DNA from: an uncultured Owenweeksia sp.
GTDB taxonomy: Bacteria; Bacteroidota; Bacteroidia; Flavobacteriales; Schleiferiaceae
Reading direction: 5' to 3'
Assembly (NCBI GenBank): GCA_937146805.1
Contig: CAKZRR010000021.1
Coordinates: forward strand, 89,379-153,378
DNA length: 64,000 bases
How positions within the stretch are numbered: position 1 is the stretch's first letter; each line of letters begins with the position of its first letter. Below are positions 52,684 to 61,948 of this stretch, one piece after another. Below the pieces are notes generated by a model, which saw only the letters and a program-made list of their open reading frames with translations, was not told where the DNA came from and did no database searches. The translations under genes and the position numbers were made by a program.

Positions 52684-53745
52684 ATGCCTTTTAGCAAAGC
52701 AGAATACCAGCAATATCACAGACATCTTATTTTAGATGAAATTGGGGAATCGGGGCAGTTAAAACTAAAGCAAGCCAAGGTTTTGGTAATTGGTGCAGGT
52801 GGCTTAGGGTGCCCCATTTTACAGTATTTAACCGCTGCGGGTGTGGGGCATATTGGCATTGTAGATGATGATGTGGTGGACACCTCAAACCTACAGCGGC
52901 AAGTGCTTTTTACGCAAAATGATCTTGGTAAAAAAAAGGCCGAAGTTGCCGCCACACGCTTGCAACAACTCAATCCTTTTGCTGAGTTTGAAGTGCAGGC
53001 CACTTCGTTAAGTCCTAGCAACGCCTTGTCACTTTTTTCGGCCCATGATATTATTGTAGATGGTACCGATAATTTCCCCACTCGGTATTTGGTAAATGAT
53101 GCTGCTGCGCTAACCAACAAACCCGTGGTTTTTGGCTCTATCTTTAAGTTTGATGGCCAAGTCTCCGTTTTCAATTACAAGGGTGGCCCTACTTACCGTT
53201 GTTTGTATCCAACACCCCCAAGGCCCAACCAAGTTCCCAATTGCTCCGAGGTAGGTGTGCTAGGTGTATTGCCGGGTATTATTGGCAGCTTACAAGCCAA
53301 CGAGGTTTTAAAAATAATTTTGGGTTTAGGAAAAGTCCTTACGGGTAAGTTGCTTACGCTGGATGCCTTGAGTATGCAACAACAACTATTTACTTTTAGT
53401 AAAAGTAATGCTCCTACCATAACCGAGCTGCAGCCCGAGTACCAAAGCTTTTGCGGCTTGGCAGCAACAGTACCTGAAATTAGTTTCGGTGATTTTACCA
53501 CCCATGCCCAAAACTATAATGTATTGGATGTGAGAACCCCGGCAGAGCGCGAAGTTTACCATATTGCGAGCCAGCATATACCGCTAGATGAACTGGAGGA
53601 TAGACTTCATGAAATTCCTGAAAACAAAAAGTTAGTAGTGTATTGTAAATCGGGCCTGCGCAGTAAAAAAGCCATTGAACTATTAAGTGAAAACGGCTTT
53701 AAAAACGAGCTGCTGAGTTTAAAGGGGGGATTGCCGATGGGTTAG
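52684..53745 (+). CDS. thiF: ThiF/MoeB-type adenylyltransferase fused to rhodanese
   Basis: 353 residues. The N-terminal E1-like domain (about 1-245) has the nucleotide site GAGGLGCPILQYLTAAGVG, DGTDNFPTRYLVNDA, and YRCLYPTPPRP with the downstream Cys in NCSEVGVLGVLPG. A C-terminal rhodanese domain (about 265-353) has the active-site loop VVYCKSGLRSKKA. It should adenylate ThiS and, through the rhodanese, supply sulfur for the thiocarboxylate. Clear CxxC zinc pairs, present in many relatives, were not seen. Last gene of the riboswitch operon. The fusion explains the lack of a separate sulfurtransferase. Confidence 0.92.
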   Translation: MPFSKAEYQQYHRHLILDEIGESGQLKLKQAKVLVIGAGGLGCPILQYLTAAGVGHIGIVDDDVVDTSNLQRQVLFTQNDLGKKKAEVAATRLQQLNPFAEFEVQATSLSPSNALSLFSAHDIIVDGTDNFPTRYLVNDAAALTNKPVVFGSIFKFDGQVSVFNYKGGPTYRCLYPTPPRPNQVPNCSEVGVLGVLPGIIGSLQANEVLKIILGLGKVLTGKLLTLDALSMQQQLFTFSKSNAPTITELQPEYQSFCGLAATVPEISFGDFTTHAQNYNVLDVRTPAEREVYHIASQHIPLDELEDRLHEIPENKKLVVYCKSGLRSKKAIELLSENGFKNELLSLKGGLPMG

Positions 53746-53988
53746 AATATTGCCTGATAGATTAACCACTAAAAGTTATTCATTGGAAGTAATTACTATC
53801 TCCCAATATAGAAAGAAAGCCCTTTTATTGGGCGCAAACCCTTAATGTTAGTAGCCAGAACCCCAAACAGCAAAATTTTCATCTCCCCTATTCCGCATTC
53901 ATCCGTTTAAATGTTGGGTTCATCATTTTCTTGTTGCAAAGAGGCCTGTAGTGATGGCATATTTGTCTCAAACAAAAATAGAGTCCCC

Positions 53989-55359
53989 ATGAAAAAATAC
54001 AGCTTAAAACTTATCCTAGCTTTTCTTATTTGCTGCTTAGCTCAAAGTACTAAAGCTCAAATGAACGTTACTTGGGCCGATACCTTAAACAAGTTATTGG
54101 TTAAAGTACAAGGAGATGAAAACATGCAAGGCTTGGCAGCTGGCGTAGTTTTTTCTGATGGCTCTACTTGGTCTTCGGCAGCGGGTTACCACGGAACAGT
54201 GCCTTTATCAAAAGACTTTTTATACGATATAGGGAGCAATACCAAAAGTATGGTAGCTTCTATTATTCTGTTGTTAGAGGAAGAATCTAAACTATCCATT
54301 AATGATACGCTGTACCAGCACATTGCTCCTGTGCCTAATGTACCTTTTGGCATTACCATTAAACAATTGCTTGGCCACAGAAGTGGTGTGTTTAATTACA
54401 CTACACATCCAAACTTTATAAATGAAATAAATACCAATGACACCAAGTTTTGGCACCCGGATAGTATTTTATCTACTTTTTTAAGCAGCCCCGACTTTGC
54501 TCCGGGCACCAACTACAACTACTCAAACACGGGATACATCCTACTAGGAAAAGTTATTGAAGCCATTGAAAATAAGCCCTTAAACCAAGTTTTAAAAACG
54601 CGCATTTTTACACCAATGAGCTTAGACAGTACCTACCTAGATCAGTACGACCCTTATACCTTAACTAAAACAGGAGCTTGGCTTTCGCCAACGCTTTACT
54701 TCCCAAATAACTTTATTTCTTTTATGTCTTCTGCCTGGGCTGCAGGAGCTGTTGTGAGCACCCCTAAAGATTTTGCCGAATATGCACACAACCTTTTTAG
54801 CGGTCAGTTACTGAGTGCCGCTTCGTTACAAAAAATGCAATTAGGCACCAACTTAGTTGGCAGCAGCACCTATGGTTTAGGTATTATTAAATGGGGTTAT
54901 AGAGGCAAAACCTACCTAGGGCATGGCGGCACCACTCTTCAAAATAGCGAAATGGAATACAGTGTGACTTCTGGCTTTAGTTTGGTGCTAATGAATTTAG
55001 ACAATGGTTTTTTCAACGAAACGGCCCGAGCCAAATTAAAACTTATTGATCTTTTAGAATACATTGAGGACGTGCAAGCCAACGGCATGGGGCTGGCAAA
55101 TAACTTAAAGGCTGAAATTGAGGTGAGTGCTTATCCCAATCCCAGTGCAGACTACATAACATTTGATTTAAAAACAGAAAATGAAGTTAATAACATTACC
55201 CTTGAGATATTGGATATTGCAGGACGAAAAGTAATGGAAACAAGTACGGCCAATAGCACCTTAACCCTTAGAAAAGAAACGGCAGGGACAGGCATTTTCT
55301 TTGCGCGTATTTTAGCCGACAATCAATGGGTAAAAACGGAGCGAATTGTGTTTAACTAA
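53989..55359 (+). CDS. secreted serine hydrolase (beta-lactamase/class C-like) with T9SS sorting domain
   Basis: 456 residues from the ATG at 53989 (MKKYSLKLILAFLICCLAQS signal peptide); a longer ORF with an upstream ATG lacks a signal and is rejected. The serine hydrolase domain (about 30-370) has SxxK in SNTKSMVAS, YSN in YNYSNTGY (second motif) and HGG in LGHGGTT (third motif). The C-terminal T9SS sorting domain starts near YPNPSADYITFDL. Exported to the surface or medium. Such S12 proteins may be esterases or D-aminopeptidases rather than beta-lactamases; specificity is unknown. Three hydrophobic bands and catalytic residues look intact. Confidence 0.87.
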   Translation: MKKYSLKLILAFLICCLAQSTKAQMNVTWADTLNKLLVKVQGDENMQGLAAGVVFSDGSTWSSAAGYHGTVPLSKDFLYDIGSNTKSMVASIILLLEEESKLSINDTLYQHIAPVPNVPFGITIKQLLGHRSGVFNYTTHPNFINEINTNDTKFWHPDSILSTFLSSPDFAPGTNYNYSNTGYILLGKVIEAIENKPLNQVLKTRIFTPMSLDSTYLDQYDPYTLTKTGAWLSPTLYFPNNFISFMSSAWAAGAVVSTPKDFAEYAHNLFSGQLLSAASLQKMQLGTNLVGSSTYGLGIIKWGYRGKTYLGHGGTTLQNSEMEYSVTSGFSLVLMNLDNGFFNETARAKLKLIDLLEYIEDVQANGMGLANNLKAEIEVSAYPNPSADYITFDLKTENEVNNITLEILDIAGRKVMETSTANSTLTLRKETAGTGIFFARILADNQWVKTERIVFN

Positions 55360-55412
55360 AAATACAAAGCTGTTTTAAAGCCACTGTTTACCATTTAAAA
55401 TCTATTTAATAC

Positions 55413-56516
55413 ATGAAAAGCAAAGCAACATTCGGAAAATCAATCATTGAAGAGAATCTTCAATACATCTGGGTGTTACTGGGCTTTGCAACTTTGGTTC
55501 TGTTGCTGGTTGTAGGCGTAAGCATCTCAGAAGGAAAATCGTTAGCCCTAAAACTAGACGATATTATTTTCGTGGCTAGTATTGTGGTCATTCCACTTTT
55601 TGCGGTGAACACTATTTTCTTATTCAAACATTTCGGGCTCCCCTATTTTCCAGGCAAGCGTAAGGTGTTAATCTTAAAAATGGCAGGCTTGTTTTTAGGA
55701 ATTACAGTAGGAACTTTGGTTTTTGAAGCCATTTATACCGCCAACGGAATTTACGATGATGATTATATCGTATTGGGATCTTTCACGCTTTCAACCACTG
55801 CTTCTGAAGTGGTTTCCAATTTGTTTTTTGCAGCATTGGTGGGGATCCCTATTTTTATAAAACAGCAAGTTAGGCAAAGCTCTAGCCTAGCCTTAGCGGC
55901 TAAAGTGGAAGAACTTGAGAAGGCAAATAGGCTGAATGTAAAATCGCAACTGGAAGCCTTACAGGCACGCGTGAACCCTCATTTTTTATACAACTCCTTA
56001 AACTCCATCGCTAGCCTAATCCACATAAATCCCGATCAAGCCGAAGAGATGGTGTTATCACTTTCTGAGCTGTTCCGTTATTCACTGAATTCGGGTAACG
56101 AGCAACTTTCTACCATCAATGAGGAAATAAAAATGGTGGAAACCTATTTTGGTATTGAACAAATCCGGTTTGGCGATAAGTTGACTTGCCACATAGAGTT
56201 AGACAAAGAAATTGGCCAAGTTTTAATCCCTCGGTTTTTATTGCAACCCATTGTAGAAAATGCCATTAAACACGGTACTTCTAAAATTGGGTCGGGTAAA
56301 ATCACCGTGAATGTGCGGAAGGAAGAAGACAATATCCATTTTGAAATTGCGGATAACGGCCCCAACTTTCCGAATACTTTTGAGGTGGGCTATGGTTTGA
56401 AATGTGTTACCGATCAACTAAATCTTTTGTACAAAGACCAACACCTATTTGAAATGGTAAACACACCCAAAAAACAAGTTAAAATAGTGCTTAAAAATAT
56501 TTTGAATAATGCCTAA
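55413..56516 (+). CDS. LytS-type sensor histidine kinase
   Basis: 367 residues. Four TM helices occupy about residues 15-155 (YIWVLLGFATLVLLLVVGVS, IIFVASIVVIPLFAVNTIFLF, MAGLFLGITVGTLVFEAIY, VSNLFFAALVGIPIFI). A coiled coil leads to the His_kinase domain LEALQARVNPHFLYNSLNSI with the phospho-acceptor His, then the ATPase region IPRFLLQPIVENAIKHG and ADNGPNFP. It overlaps the LytTR regulator gene by 8 bases. The TM region has no large periplasmic domain, so the signal may be membrane-borne. Confidence 0.94.
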   Translation: MKSKATFGKSIIEENLQYIWVLLGFATLVLLLVVGVSISEGKSLALKLDDIIFVASIVVIPLFAVNTIFLFKHFGLPYFPGKRKVLILKMAGLFLGITVGTLVFEAIYTANGIYDDDYIVLGSFTLSTTASEVVSNLFFAALVGIPIFIKQQVRQSSSLALAAKVEELEKANRLNVKSQLEALQARVNPHFLYNSLNSIASLIHINPDQAEEMVLSLSELFRYSLNSGNEQLSTINEEIKMVETYFGIEQIRFGDKLTCHIELDKEIGQVLIPRFLLQPIVENAIKHGTSKIGSGKITVNVRKEEDNIHFEIADNGPNFPNTFEVGYGLKCVTDQLNLLYKDQHLFEMVNTPKKQVKIVLKNILNNA

Positions 56517-57273
56517 ACCATTAAAAGCACTCATTATTGAGGATGAAAACCTGGCGGCCCAGCGGCTTAAAAAGCTTCTGCTTCCCTACCAAGAAGAAGT
56601 ACAAATAGTAGGTGAAGCCAGCGATGGTAAAGAAGGCTTAGCTCTAATTGAAGAGTTGCAACCCGATTTTATTTTCCTAGATATACAAATGCCTGTAATG
56701 ACGGGTTTAGAAATGATTATGCAACTTGAGAAACAGCCCTTCATAATTTTTACCACCGCCTACGATGAGTATGCTCTACGATCTTTTGAAGAAAACTCTA
56801 TTGACTATTTATTAAAACCAATCCAACCAAAACGCCTAGACAAAGCCATTAAAAAACTATTGGAAATAACCGCACTACAGCAACCCAAGCTCATAGAAGT
56901 TAATCAGTTACAAGAAATTGTAAGTCAACTACAAGAGCCTAAAACGCTGCGAATGATTCGCGCCAAGGTGGGCGATAAAATTGTAATGGTTCGCTTAGAA
57001 AATGTTCTTTACCTAAAAGCCGAAGACAAATTGACTACCGTAGTAACCACAGACGGTAAGGAGTATTACATCACGCCATCACTAAGTACTTTGTTACCCA
57101 AGTTACCCGAAAACTTTATGCAGGTAAACCGAGCCCACATTATTAACGAAGATGGCATATATGAAATTAGAAAAACCTTTAATAGAAAGTTGCTTTTTGA
57201 AATGAGTAACAACGAAAAAATAACTGCCAGTTCTGCCTTTAGCGGGATACTAAAAGAACGCTGGAATTTTTAA
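56509..57273 (+). CDS. LytTR-family response regulator
   Basis: 254 residues. The receiver has ED at 11-12, phospho-acceptor D58 (FIFLDIQMPVMTG), TTAYDEYAL and LLKPIQ. The LytTR DNA-binding domain at about 145-250 has MVRLENVLYLKAEDKLTTVV, QVNRAHIINEDGI and F/RK-rich end. Cognate of the kinase overlapping upstream. A small secreted protein follows 24 bases later and may be part of the unit. Confidence 0.95.
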   Translation: MPKPLKALIIEDENLAAQRLKKLLLPYQEEVQIVGEASDGKEGLALIEELQPDFIFLDIQMPVMTGLEMIMQLEKQPFIIFTTAYDEYALRSFEENSIDYLLKPIQPKRLDKAIKKLLEITALQQPKLIEVNQLQEIVSQLQEPKTLRMIRAKVGDKIVMVRLENVLYLKAEDKLTTVVTTDGKEYYITPSLSTLLPKLPENFMQVNRAHIINEDGIYEIRKTFNRKLLFEMSNNEKITASSAFSGILKERWNF

Positions 57274-57297
57274 CTAAAATTTAAAATCACTACTAAA

Positions 57298-57648
57298 ATG
57301 AAAAAGATAAACAGAACCCTAATAGCCCTACTGGCACTAACCCTAAGCTTTGCCTTTTCAAACCCAGCTAATGATGGGCTTGATGTTGTTTATGGCGTTT
57401 CAAACTCAGATCCTTCACAAATAAAATTAACGCTGAAGCCCGATTTTACTTTTGAGTATCAAGATTTTTCAGTTGCTGAGAACAAGATAAACGTACACGG
57501 AACCTACCTTGTAAAAAACAATAAAGTACAGCTACTAAGCAACAAAGGTGAAGGCAAATTTCATTCAAATTGGAGAATTACCGAGAAAGGGACCGCAGCT
57601 AAATCCCGCAAAGGACTTACCTTTTATACATTACGAAAAATAGAGTAA
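57298..57648 (+). CDS. small secreted protein, 116 aa
   Basis: Signal peptide MKKINRTLIALLALTLSFAFS, then a lipocalin-like beta pattern (LTLKPDFTFEYQDF, VHGTYLVKNNKVQLLSN, NWRITEKG). Small calycin-type or NlpE-like fold is possible but unproven. Its position right after the LytS/LytTR pair suggests it is a target or accessory of that system. Confidence 0.6.
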   Translation: MKKINRTLIALLALTLSFAFSNPANDGLDVVYGVSNSDPSQIKLTLKPDFTFEYQDFSVAENKINVHGTYLVKNNKVQLLSNKGEGKFHSNWRITEKGTAAKSRKGLTFYTLRKIE

Positions 57649-57687
57649 GACAGTGGGCTTGAAAAATCGAAATGGCAAGGCTTTCAT

Positions 57688-58791
57688 TTATATTCGCCCT
57701 AGGCAAATTTTTAACCTCAATATTTTTTTCACCGATTGATAGACCTGTTCTCGGTACATTTTATTTTTATCCATTTCGTCTAAAATCCAATTCACCGTTT
57801 CCAACTCGTCAATCGGCATTAGTATCATATCGCTTCCTGCCATCGAAGCTTTTAATGGAGCTTTGTCTAATATGGTAACCGCCTTCATAATATTTAGAGC
57901 ATCGGTAATAACAATCCCCTTAAAATTCATCTCATCTTTCAATAAATCGGTGGCTATAACTCTGGAGCAACTAGCCGGCAAACCTTGAGTGCCATACTTT
58001 GGGTTATTATTTACCGTAATATGAGCTAACATTACACAAATTACCCCACCCTCAATCAATGGTTTGTATACCTCTAACTCTTGTAATTCACCATCAATAT
58101 AAACGGACTGCTTATGCGTATCTCCTTTTACAAGGCCATGCCCCGGAAAATGTTTGGCAGTAGCCACAATATTATCTTCCTGCGTAGATTCTATAAACTG
58201 TTTGCTTAAAAGCGCCACCTGCTCTAGGTCGCTACCAAAGCTCCTATTTTTAATGGCTTCATTATTTGGGCTTACATCACAAACAGGCGCAAAATTTTGG
58301 TGAATACCCAAACTCTTTAATTCCTTATCAATAATCTTTACTACCGAATCACATTGCTCCGTTGTTTTAATCTCAATAGTATTAATCATCTCTTCCGTTC
58401 CCTTAATCCTTCCATTAAACAAACTTGGCTCAGCATCCATACTATTAATCAAAGGAATGGAACCATTATTCTTAGAAATACTATTTAATTCATCAATCAG
58501 CCTTTTATGTGATTCTTTGCTACCTTTTAGATACACTACACCTCCAATTAAATTGTCCTTTACCAATTTTTTTACCACATCATCTCCTTTCCCTAACTCT
58601 CCGGCAGAAGTAACAATCATTTGAGCTACCCGTTCTTTTTCCGAAAGCGAATTAAAAAGACTATCTGTTAAATCAGCAAGGGCTTCATTATTTCCATAAA
58701 AATCTTCCAATGAATAATTCCTGTTTTGCGCTTGAACATTACCAAAAAGAGTAATCGCTACTATAATAAATAAGCTTTGTGTGTATTTCAT
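57688..58791 (-). CDS. glycoside hydrolase family 3 (NagZ-like beta-N-acetylhexosaminidase)
   Basis: 367 residues from the ATG at 58791, which starts a signal peptide (MKYTQSLFIIVAITLFGNVQAQ); longer in-frame starts add no family sequence. GH3 N-domain motifs: FAPVCDVSPNNEAIKNRSFG, KHFPGHGLVKGDTH (acid/base region), and the nucleophile Asp in VITDALNI. There is no GH3 C-terminal domain, so it resembles NagZ-type single-domain enzymes. Periplasmic location suggests a role in turnover of peptidoglycan or other GlcNAc glycans. Confidence 0.9.
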   Translation of the reverse strand: MKYTQSLFIIVAITLFGNVQAQNRNYSLEDFYGNNEALADLTDSLFNSLSEKERVAQMIVTSAGELGKGDDVVKKLVKDNLIGGVVYLKGSKESHKRLIDELNSISKNNGSIPLINSMDAEPSLFNGRIKGTEEMINTIEIKTTEQCDSVVKIIDKELKSLGIHQNFAPVCDVSPNNEAIKNRSFGSDLEQVALLSKQFIESTQEDNIVATAKHFPGHGLVKGDTHKQSVYIDGELQELEVYKPLIEGGVICVMLAHITVNNNPKYGTQGLPASCSRVIATDLLKDEMNFKGIVITDALNIMKAVTILDKAPLKASMAGSDMILMPIDELETVNWILDEMDKNKMYREQVYQSVKKILRLKICLGRI

Positions 58792-59038
58792 AATTGCGTT
58801 TATATACTGTGCACGGATACCATGTGCTAAATTCATTTTTTTATCTAATGTTTTCCATAAAAAACTGTTAATGTATTTAAAGCAACGTAGCCGAATCAAA
58901 ACATCTCTGTATGATGAAGGCTATTAATAGAGGAGACTAAAACTATGGTCGCATTAGGTAAATTTACACGTTGAGCAAAACTGAAGTTGCCACCTTAAAC
59001 CACTACCGCGCTTTGGCGGATTTAAAAAATGTCCTTTG

Positions 59039-59977
59039 CTAAAAATCCATTCTTTCTAAAATCCAACCTATCAAGTATTCCTCACCTACTATAGTCCATG
59101 AATGGCATTTACGGATGCCCTTGCGGTCAAAACCCTTTCCGCTAGTGCTGATAAGCTCTACATCTCGGTGGCCTTTTATTTTCAAGTAATTATAGAGTCC
59201 AGCAATATCAAATGAATTTATATCATAGTAGGTAGCTCCGCGCTCTTCAATCCACCAATCAATATCGGGTTCATGAAAAAAAATAACGGGCGTGTTTAAT
59301 AAATACTTAGCATTTCCGCCATTAGCATGGGTATGCGAATAAACCGATCTTAGCTGGTAAGCCTCTAGCTGAGTTTGCGGAGTACCGTCCATTCTCTCCG
59401 GAAAAACTTTGGTCATTAACTCGGCTTCCCAAAGCATTCCCTCTTTAAACTTTGCCTTATTCCAATGTACCGAATTATAGAATCGTTCCAAATCTAAAGG
59501 TGAATCAACCGAGAAAACACCTCTTATTTTAACATCAAATTTCGACTTCCCCATTTCGCAAAATTGAGCGTATTTCAATGCCCGGGCTCCGCTGGCCGAA
59601 ATCCCGCCAATAAAAATATTTTGCTTTGGTATAGCATGCCGTGCCACCACTTCGTTAATCATTTCATCCATCAGCATAAGGTTGGAGTCGTTATAACACA
59701 ACTCTGGAAAAAATGTAGAGCTAACCGTATATAGGATTGCTATTCCATTTTCGAGCGCCATCTTTTTCCATTTATAGGGATAAGGGCGATTGCCTTTAAC
59801 TTTTGGTAAGGAGCTATAATCTCTTACAATCAGCCCTTTAACCACACCACTAGCGGGCAAAACAGTTAAATAACAATTGTAGGTTGAGTCTGCGGGGTTT
59901 CTATAAACGTACTCCGTTTGCTGGCCCATAGCCAGCCCTACCGCCAAAAACAAAATAAGTGTCGTTATACTCTTCAT
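59039..59977 (-). CDS. secreted alpha/beta-hydrolase-like protein
   Basis: 312 residues from the ATG at 59977, chosen because it opens a signal peptide (MKSITTLILFLAVGLAMGQQ). A nucleophile elbow-like GISASGARALKYA lies at about residue 130, followed by VDSPLDLERF and a late HSW (candidate catalytic His). The order suits an esterase- or depolymerase-type alpha/beta hydrolase, but no subfamily is recognised. There is no T9SS tail, so it is probably periplasmic. Confidence 0.6.
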   Translation of the reverse strand: MKSITTLILFLAVGLAMGQQTEYVYRNPADSTYNCYLTVLPASGVVKGLIVRDYSSLPKVKGNRPYPYKWKKMALENGIAILYTVSSTFFPELCYNDSNLMLMDEMINEVVARHAIPKQNIFIGGISASGARALKYAQFCEMGKSKFDVKIRGVFSVDSPLDLERFYNSVHWNKAKFKEGMLWEAELMTKVFPERMDGTPQTQLEAYQLRSVYSHTHANGGNAKYLLNTPVIFFHEPDIDWWIEERGATYYDINSFDIAGLYNYLKIKGHRDVELISTSGKGFDRKGIRKCHSWTIVGEEYLIGWILERMDF

Positions 59978-60180
59978 GTTAATTTTTAGATACTCTGTGA
60001 ATTTCACAATAATTTAAATGCCGTAAAGTCAACAATTGTTGTATTAATCAAATACGGTTCATCGAATATAGCAAGAAAGCGAATTCCGTTACATTACATT
60101 CTGCCACTTCTTTAAATTAGACAGTAACGCCTGATTTTAGATGTCCGAAATTATTTATATCGTTGATTTCCTATTTTAAC

Positions 60181-60201
60181 TAACCAACGGTTGGGTTGTT
60201 A
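60181..60201. promoter_or_regulatory. candidate repressor operator upstream of the RND locus
   Basis: CCAACGGTTGG (60184-60194) is an 11-bp palindrome with a central base. Flanking TAAC and GTTA extend the symmetry imperfectly. Such sites upstream of RND operons are often bound by TetR-type repressors; no regulator gene is within this window. Confidence 0.35.
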
Positions 60202-60216
60202 AATTTTTAAAACAAC

Positions 60217-60681
60217 ATGGTTATTCATAAAGTCCGTTGTAGTTTTGTCCTCCTATTTACGTCACTGGTGAACTCTGTAAGTAAAACTATTTTAGTCATT
60301 TTGTTAGCCGCATCCATCCTTTTAATAGGTGGGTACAACAGGCATTCAAGTATTGACACCACTCTGGCAAGTCGTACTGGCGGGGAAGCTCTAAAGGTGA
60401 CAAATACACAAGGACGGCAATCCATTCAGCAATCACCCTTGTTAAATCACCAAAGAAAATTTGATATAAAAGCTACCGAGGTAGAAGTAGAAGAAGACGA
60501 GCTTAATTCTTCAAACAAAAGGTATCAGCTTCTAAGTAAATATTTAATTCCCTTTTTTTACCTCCACCTCCCTTGGTGTTTTTCGCAGCCGCATTCACAT
60601 GGCTTAGCGCTAAGCGAGCACTTCCCCTCTTCATTATCCTTCCGGTCATTGTACCACAAATTCGAAGTTTTCAGGATTTGA
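60217..60681 (+). CDS. small protein at the head of the RND efflux locus
   Basis: 154 residues. One TM helix near residues 20-42 (VSKTILVILLAASILLIGGY), a polar Ser/Thr/Gln-rich linker, an acidic segment (FDIKATEVEVEEDEL), then a His-containing tail ending FEVFRI. Similar short, poorly characterised proteins with an FxVFRI-type end occur next to Bacteroidota efflux loci in my recollection; I cannot confirm this here. It may be an accessory of the pump. Confidence 0.45.
   Translation: MVIHKVRCSFVLLFTSLVNSVSKTILVILLAASILLIGGYNRHSSIDTTLASRTGGEALKVTNTQGRQSIQQSPLLNHQRKFDIKATEVEVEEDELNSSNKRYQLLSKYLIPFFYLHLPWCFSQPHSHGLALSEHFPSSLSFRSLYHKFEVFRI
60602..60615. repeat. 14-bp perfect palindrome inside the 154-aa gene
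   Basis: GCTTAGCGCTAAGC lies within the C-terminal codons of the 154-aa ORF. Short and of unknown meaning. Confidence 0.4.
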
Positions 60682-60820
60682 TTTAAATTTTATGTCAGGC
60701 TTTAATAGCGTTTGACATTCTTAGAGCGCTCACCGCGTTCTATAGCTAATTGCGCTAAGCAATCTAGCTACACTTGTGTATTTCCTATACACGCTTTCCC
60801 ATTTTTATTAAAATCCAAAT

Positions 60821-60835
60821 TGCCTTTAAAAGGCA
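60821..60835. promoter_or_regulatory. palindrome before the RND adaptor start
   Basis: TGCCTTTAAAAGGCA has 7-bp arms around a central A and ends 8 bases before the adaptor ATG. It may be an operator or a local RNA fold. Confidence 0.3.
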
Positions 60836-60843
60836 GAATTATT

Positions 60844-61926
60844 ATGAAGAGAACTATCATGCTTGCAAGCATGTGTGGCTTACTAATACACACAAGTTGC
60901 AACCACCATAAAGATCATCAAGAAGAAGAAATCAAATTTTTGGTTACCAGCCCCCTTCGAATGGACACTTCTATTACTAAAGAATATGTAAGTCAAATTC
61001 ATTCGATACAGCACATTGAGCTCAGAGCTCAAGAAAGAGGTTACCTCGAAAAAATATATGTAGATGAAGGTCAGTTTGTAAAACAAGGAGAACTCTTGTT
61101 TCAAATTATGCCCAAGCTTTATCAAGCGGAGCAGCAAATGGCGAAAGCAGAAGCCGAATTTGCTCAAATAGAATATCTCAATACCAAAAGCCTAGCTGAT
61201 AGCAATGTGGTAGCTGCCAATGAGCTGGCCATGGCCAAGGCCAAATTTGACAAAGCAAATGCTGAACTAGCATTGGCCAATGTGCATTTAGAGTTCACTC
61301 AAATAAAAGCTCCGTTTGATGGCTATATCGATCGATTTCATGTACGTCTTGGTAGCCTGGTAGATGAAGGAGAGCTGTTAACAAGCCTATCAGACAACAG
61401 TGAAATGTGGGTGTATTTTAATGTGCCCGAAGCCGAATATTTAGAATATCAGACCACGGTAAAATCAAATGAAGATTTGAAAGTAAACTTACTAATGGCG
61501 AATAATAAACCATTCGAATTTCCAGGGGTGGTTAAAACCATAGAAGCTGATTTTAATAATGAAACTGGAAATATCGCCTTTAGAGCAACCTTTCCTAACC
61601 CCAATAAGCTACTAAGACATGGTGAAACTGGGAATGTGGTTGTAACAGTTCCTCTTGAAAATGCTTTGCTTATTCCGCAAAAGACAACTTTTGAAGTGCT
61701 TGACAAAAAGTACGTGTATGTGCTAGATAAAGAGAATGTATTGAAATCCAGACGTGTAACTATACTAGCTGAAATGCCACACATCTATGCCATTCAAGAT
61801 GGATTGAAAGAAGGGGATAAAATCCTTTTGGAAGGCTTACGCCTGGTAAGAGAGAATGATGAGATAGAGTATGAGTTTGTGAAGCCAGCCATTGCGCTGA
61901 CTACATTGGATTTATACGCGGAATAA
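60844..61926 (+). CDS. RND efflux periplasmic adaptor (AcrA/MexA family)
   Basis: 360 residues from the ATG at 60844. A lipoprotein signal (MLASMCGLLIHTSC) precedes the membrane fusion protein layout: barrel-sandwich segment (IHSIQHIELRAQERGYLEKI, VDEGQFVKQGELLFQI), helical hairpin (AEQQMAKAEAEFAQIEYL...), second half-motif (IKAPFDGYIDRFHVRLGSLV) and beta-barrel/MP domains (NVVVTVPLENALLIPQKTTF). It links the RND pump at the inner membrane to an outer membrane channel. The pump gene follows 22 bases later. Substrates may include drugs, bile-like detergents or solvents; not readable. Confidence 0.93.
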   Translation: MKRTIMLASMCGLLIHTSCNHHKDHQEEEIKFLVTSPLRMDTSITKEYVSQIHSIQHIELRAQERGYLEKIYVDEGQFVKQGELLFQIMPKLYQAEQQMAKAEAEFAQIEYLNTKSLADSNVVAANELAMAKAKFDKANAELALANVHLEFTQIKAPFDGYIDRFHVRLGSLVDEGELLTSLSDNSEMWVYFNVPEAEYLEYQTTVKSNEDLKVNLLMANNKPFEFPGVVKTIEADFNNETGNIAFRATFPNPNKLLRHGETGNVVVTVPLENALLIPQKTTFEVLDKKYVYVLDKENVLKSRRVTILAEMPHIYAIQDGLKEGDKILLEGLRLVRENDEIEYEFVKPAIALTTLDLYAE

Positions 61927-61948
61927 TTGAATTTATAAATAGAAAGCA

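Noticed and set aside
53819..53833. Possible terminator GCCC...GGGC after the thiamine operon
   Set aside because: Only four base pairs and no T tract; not supportable as a terminator.
53911..53988. Upstream 26-codon extension of the serine hydrolase
   Set aside because: It would hide the signal peptide internally and has no family match.
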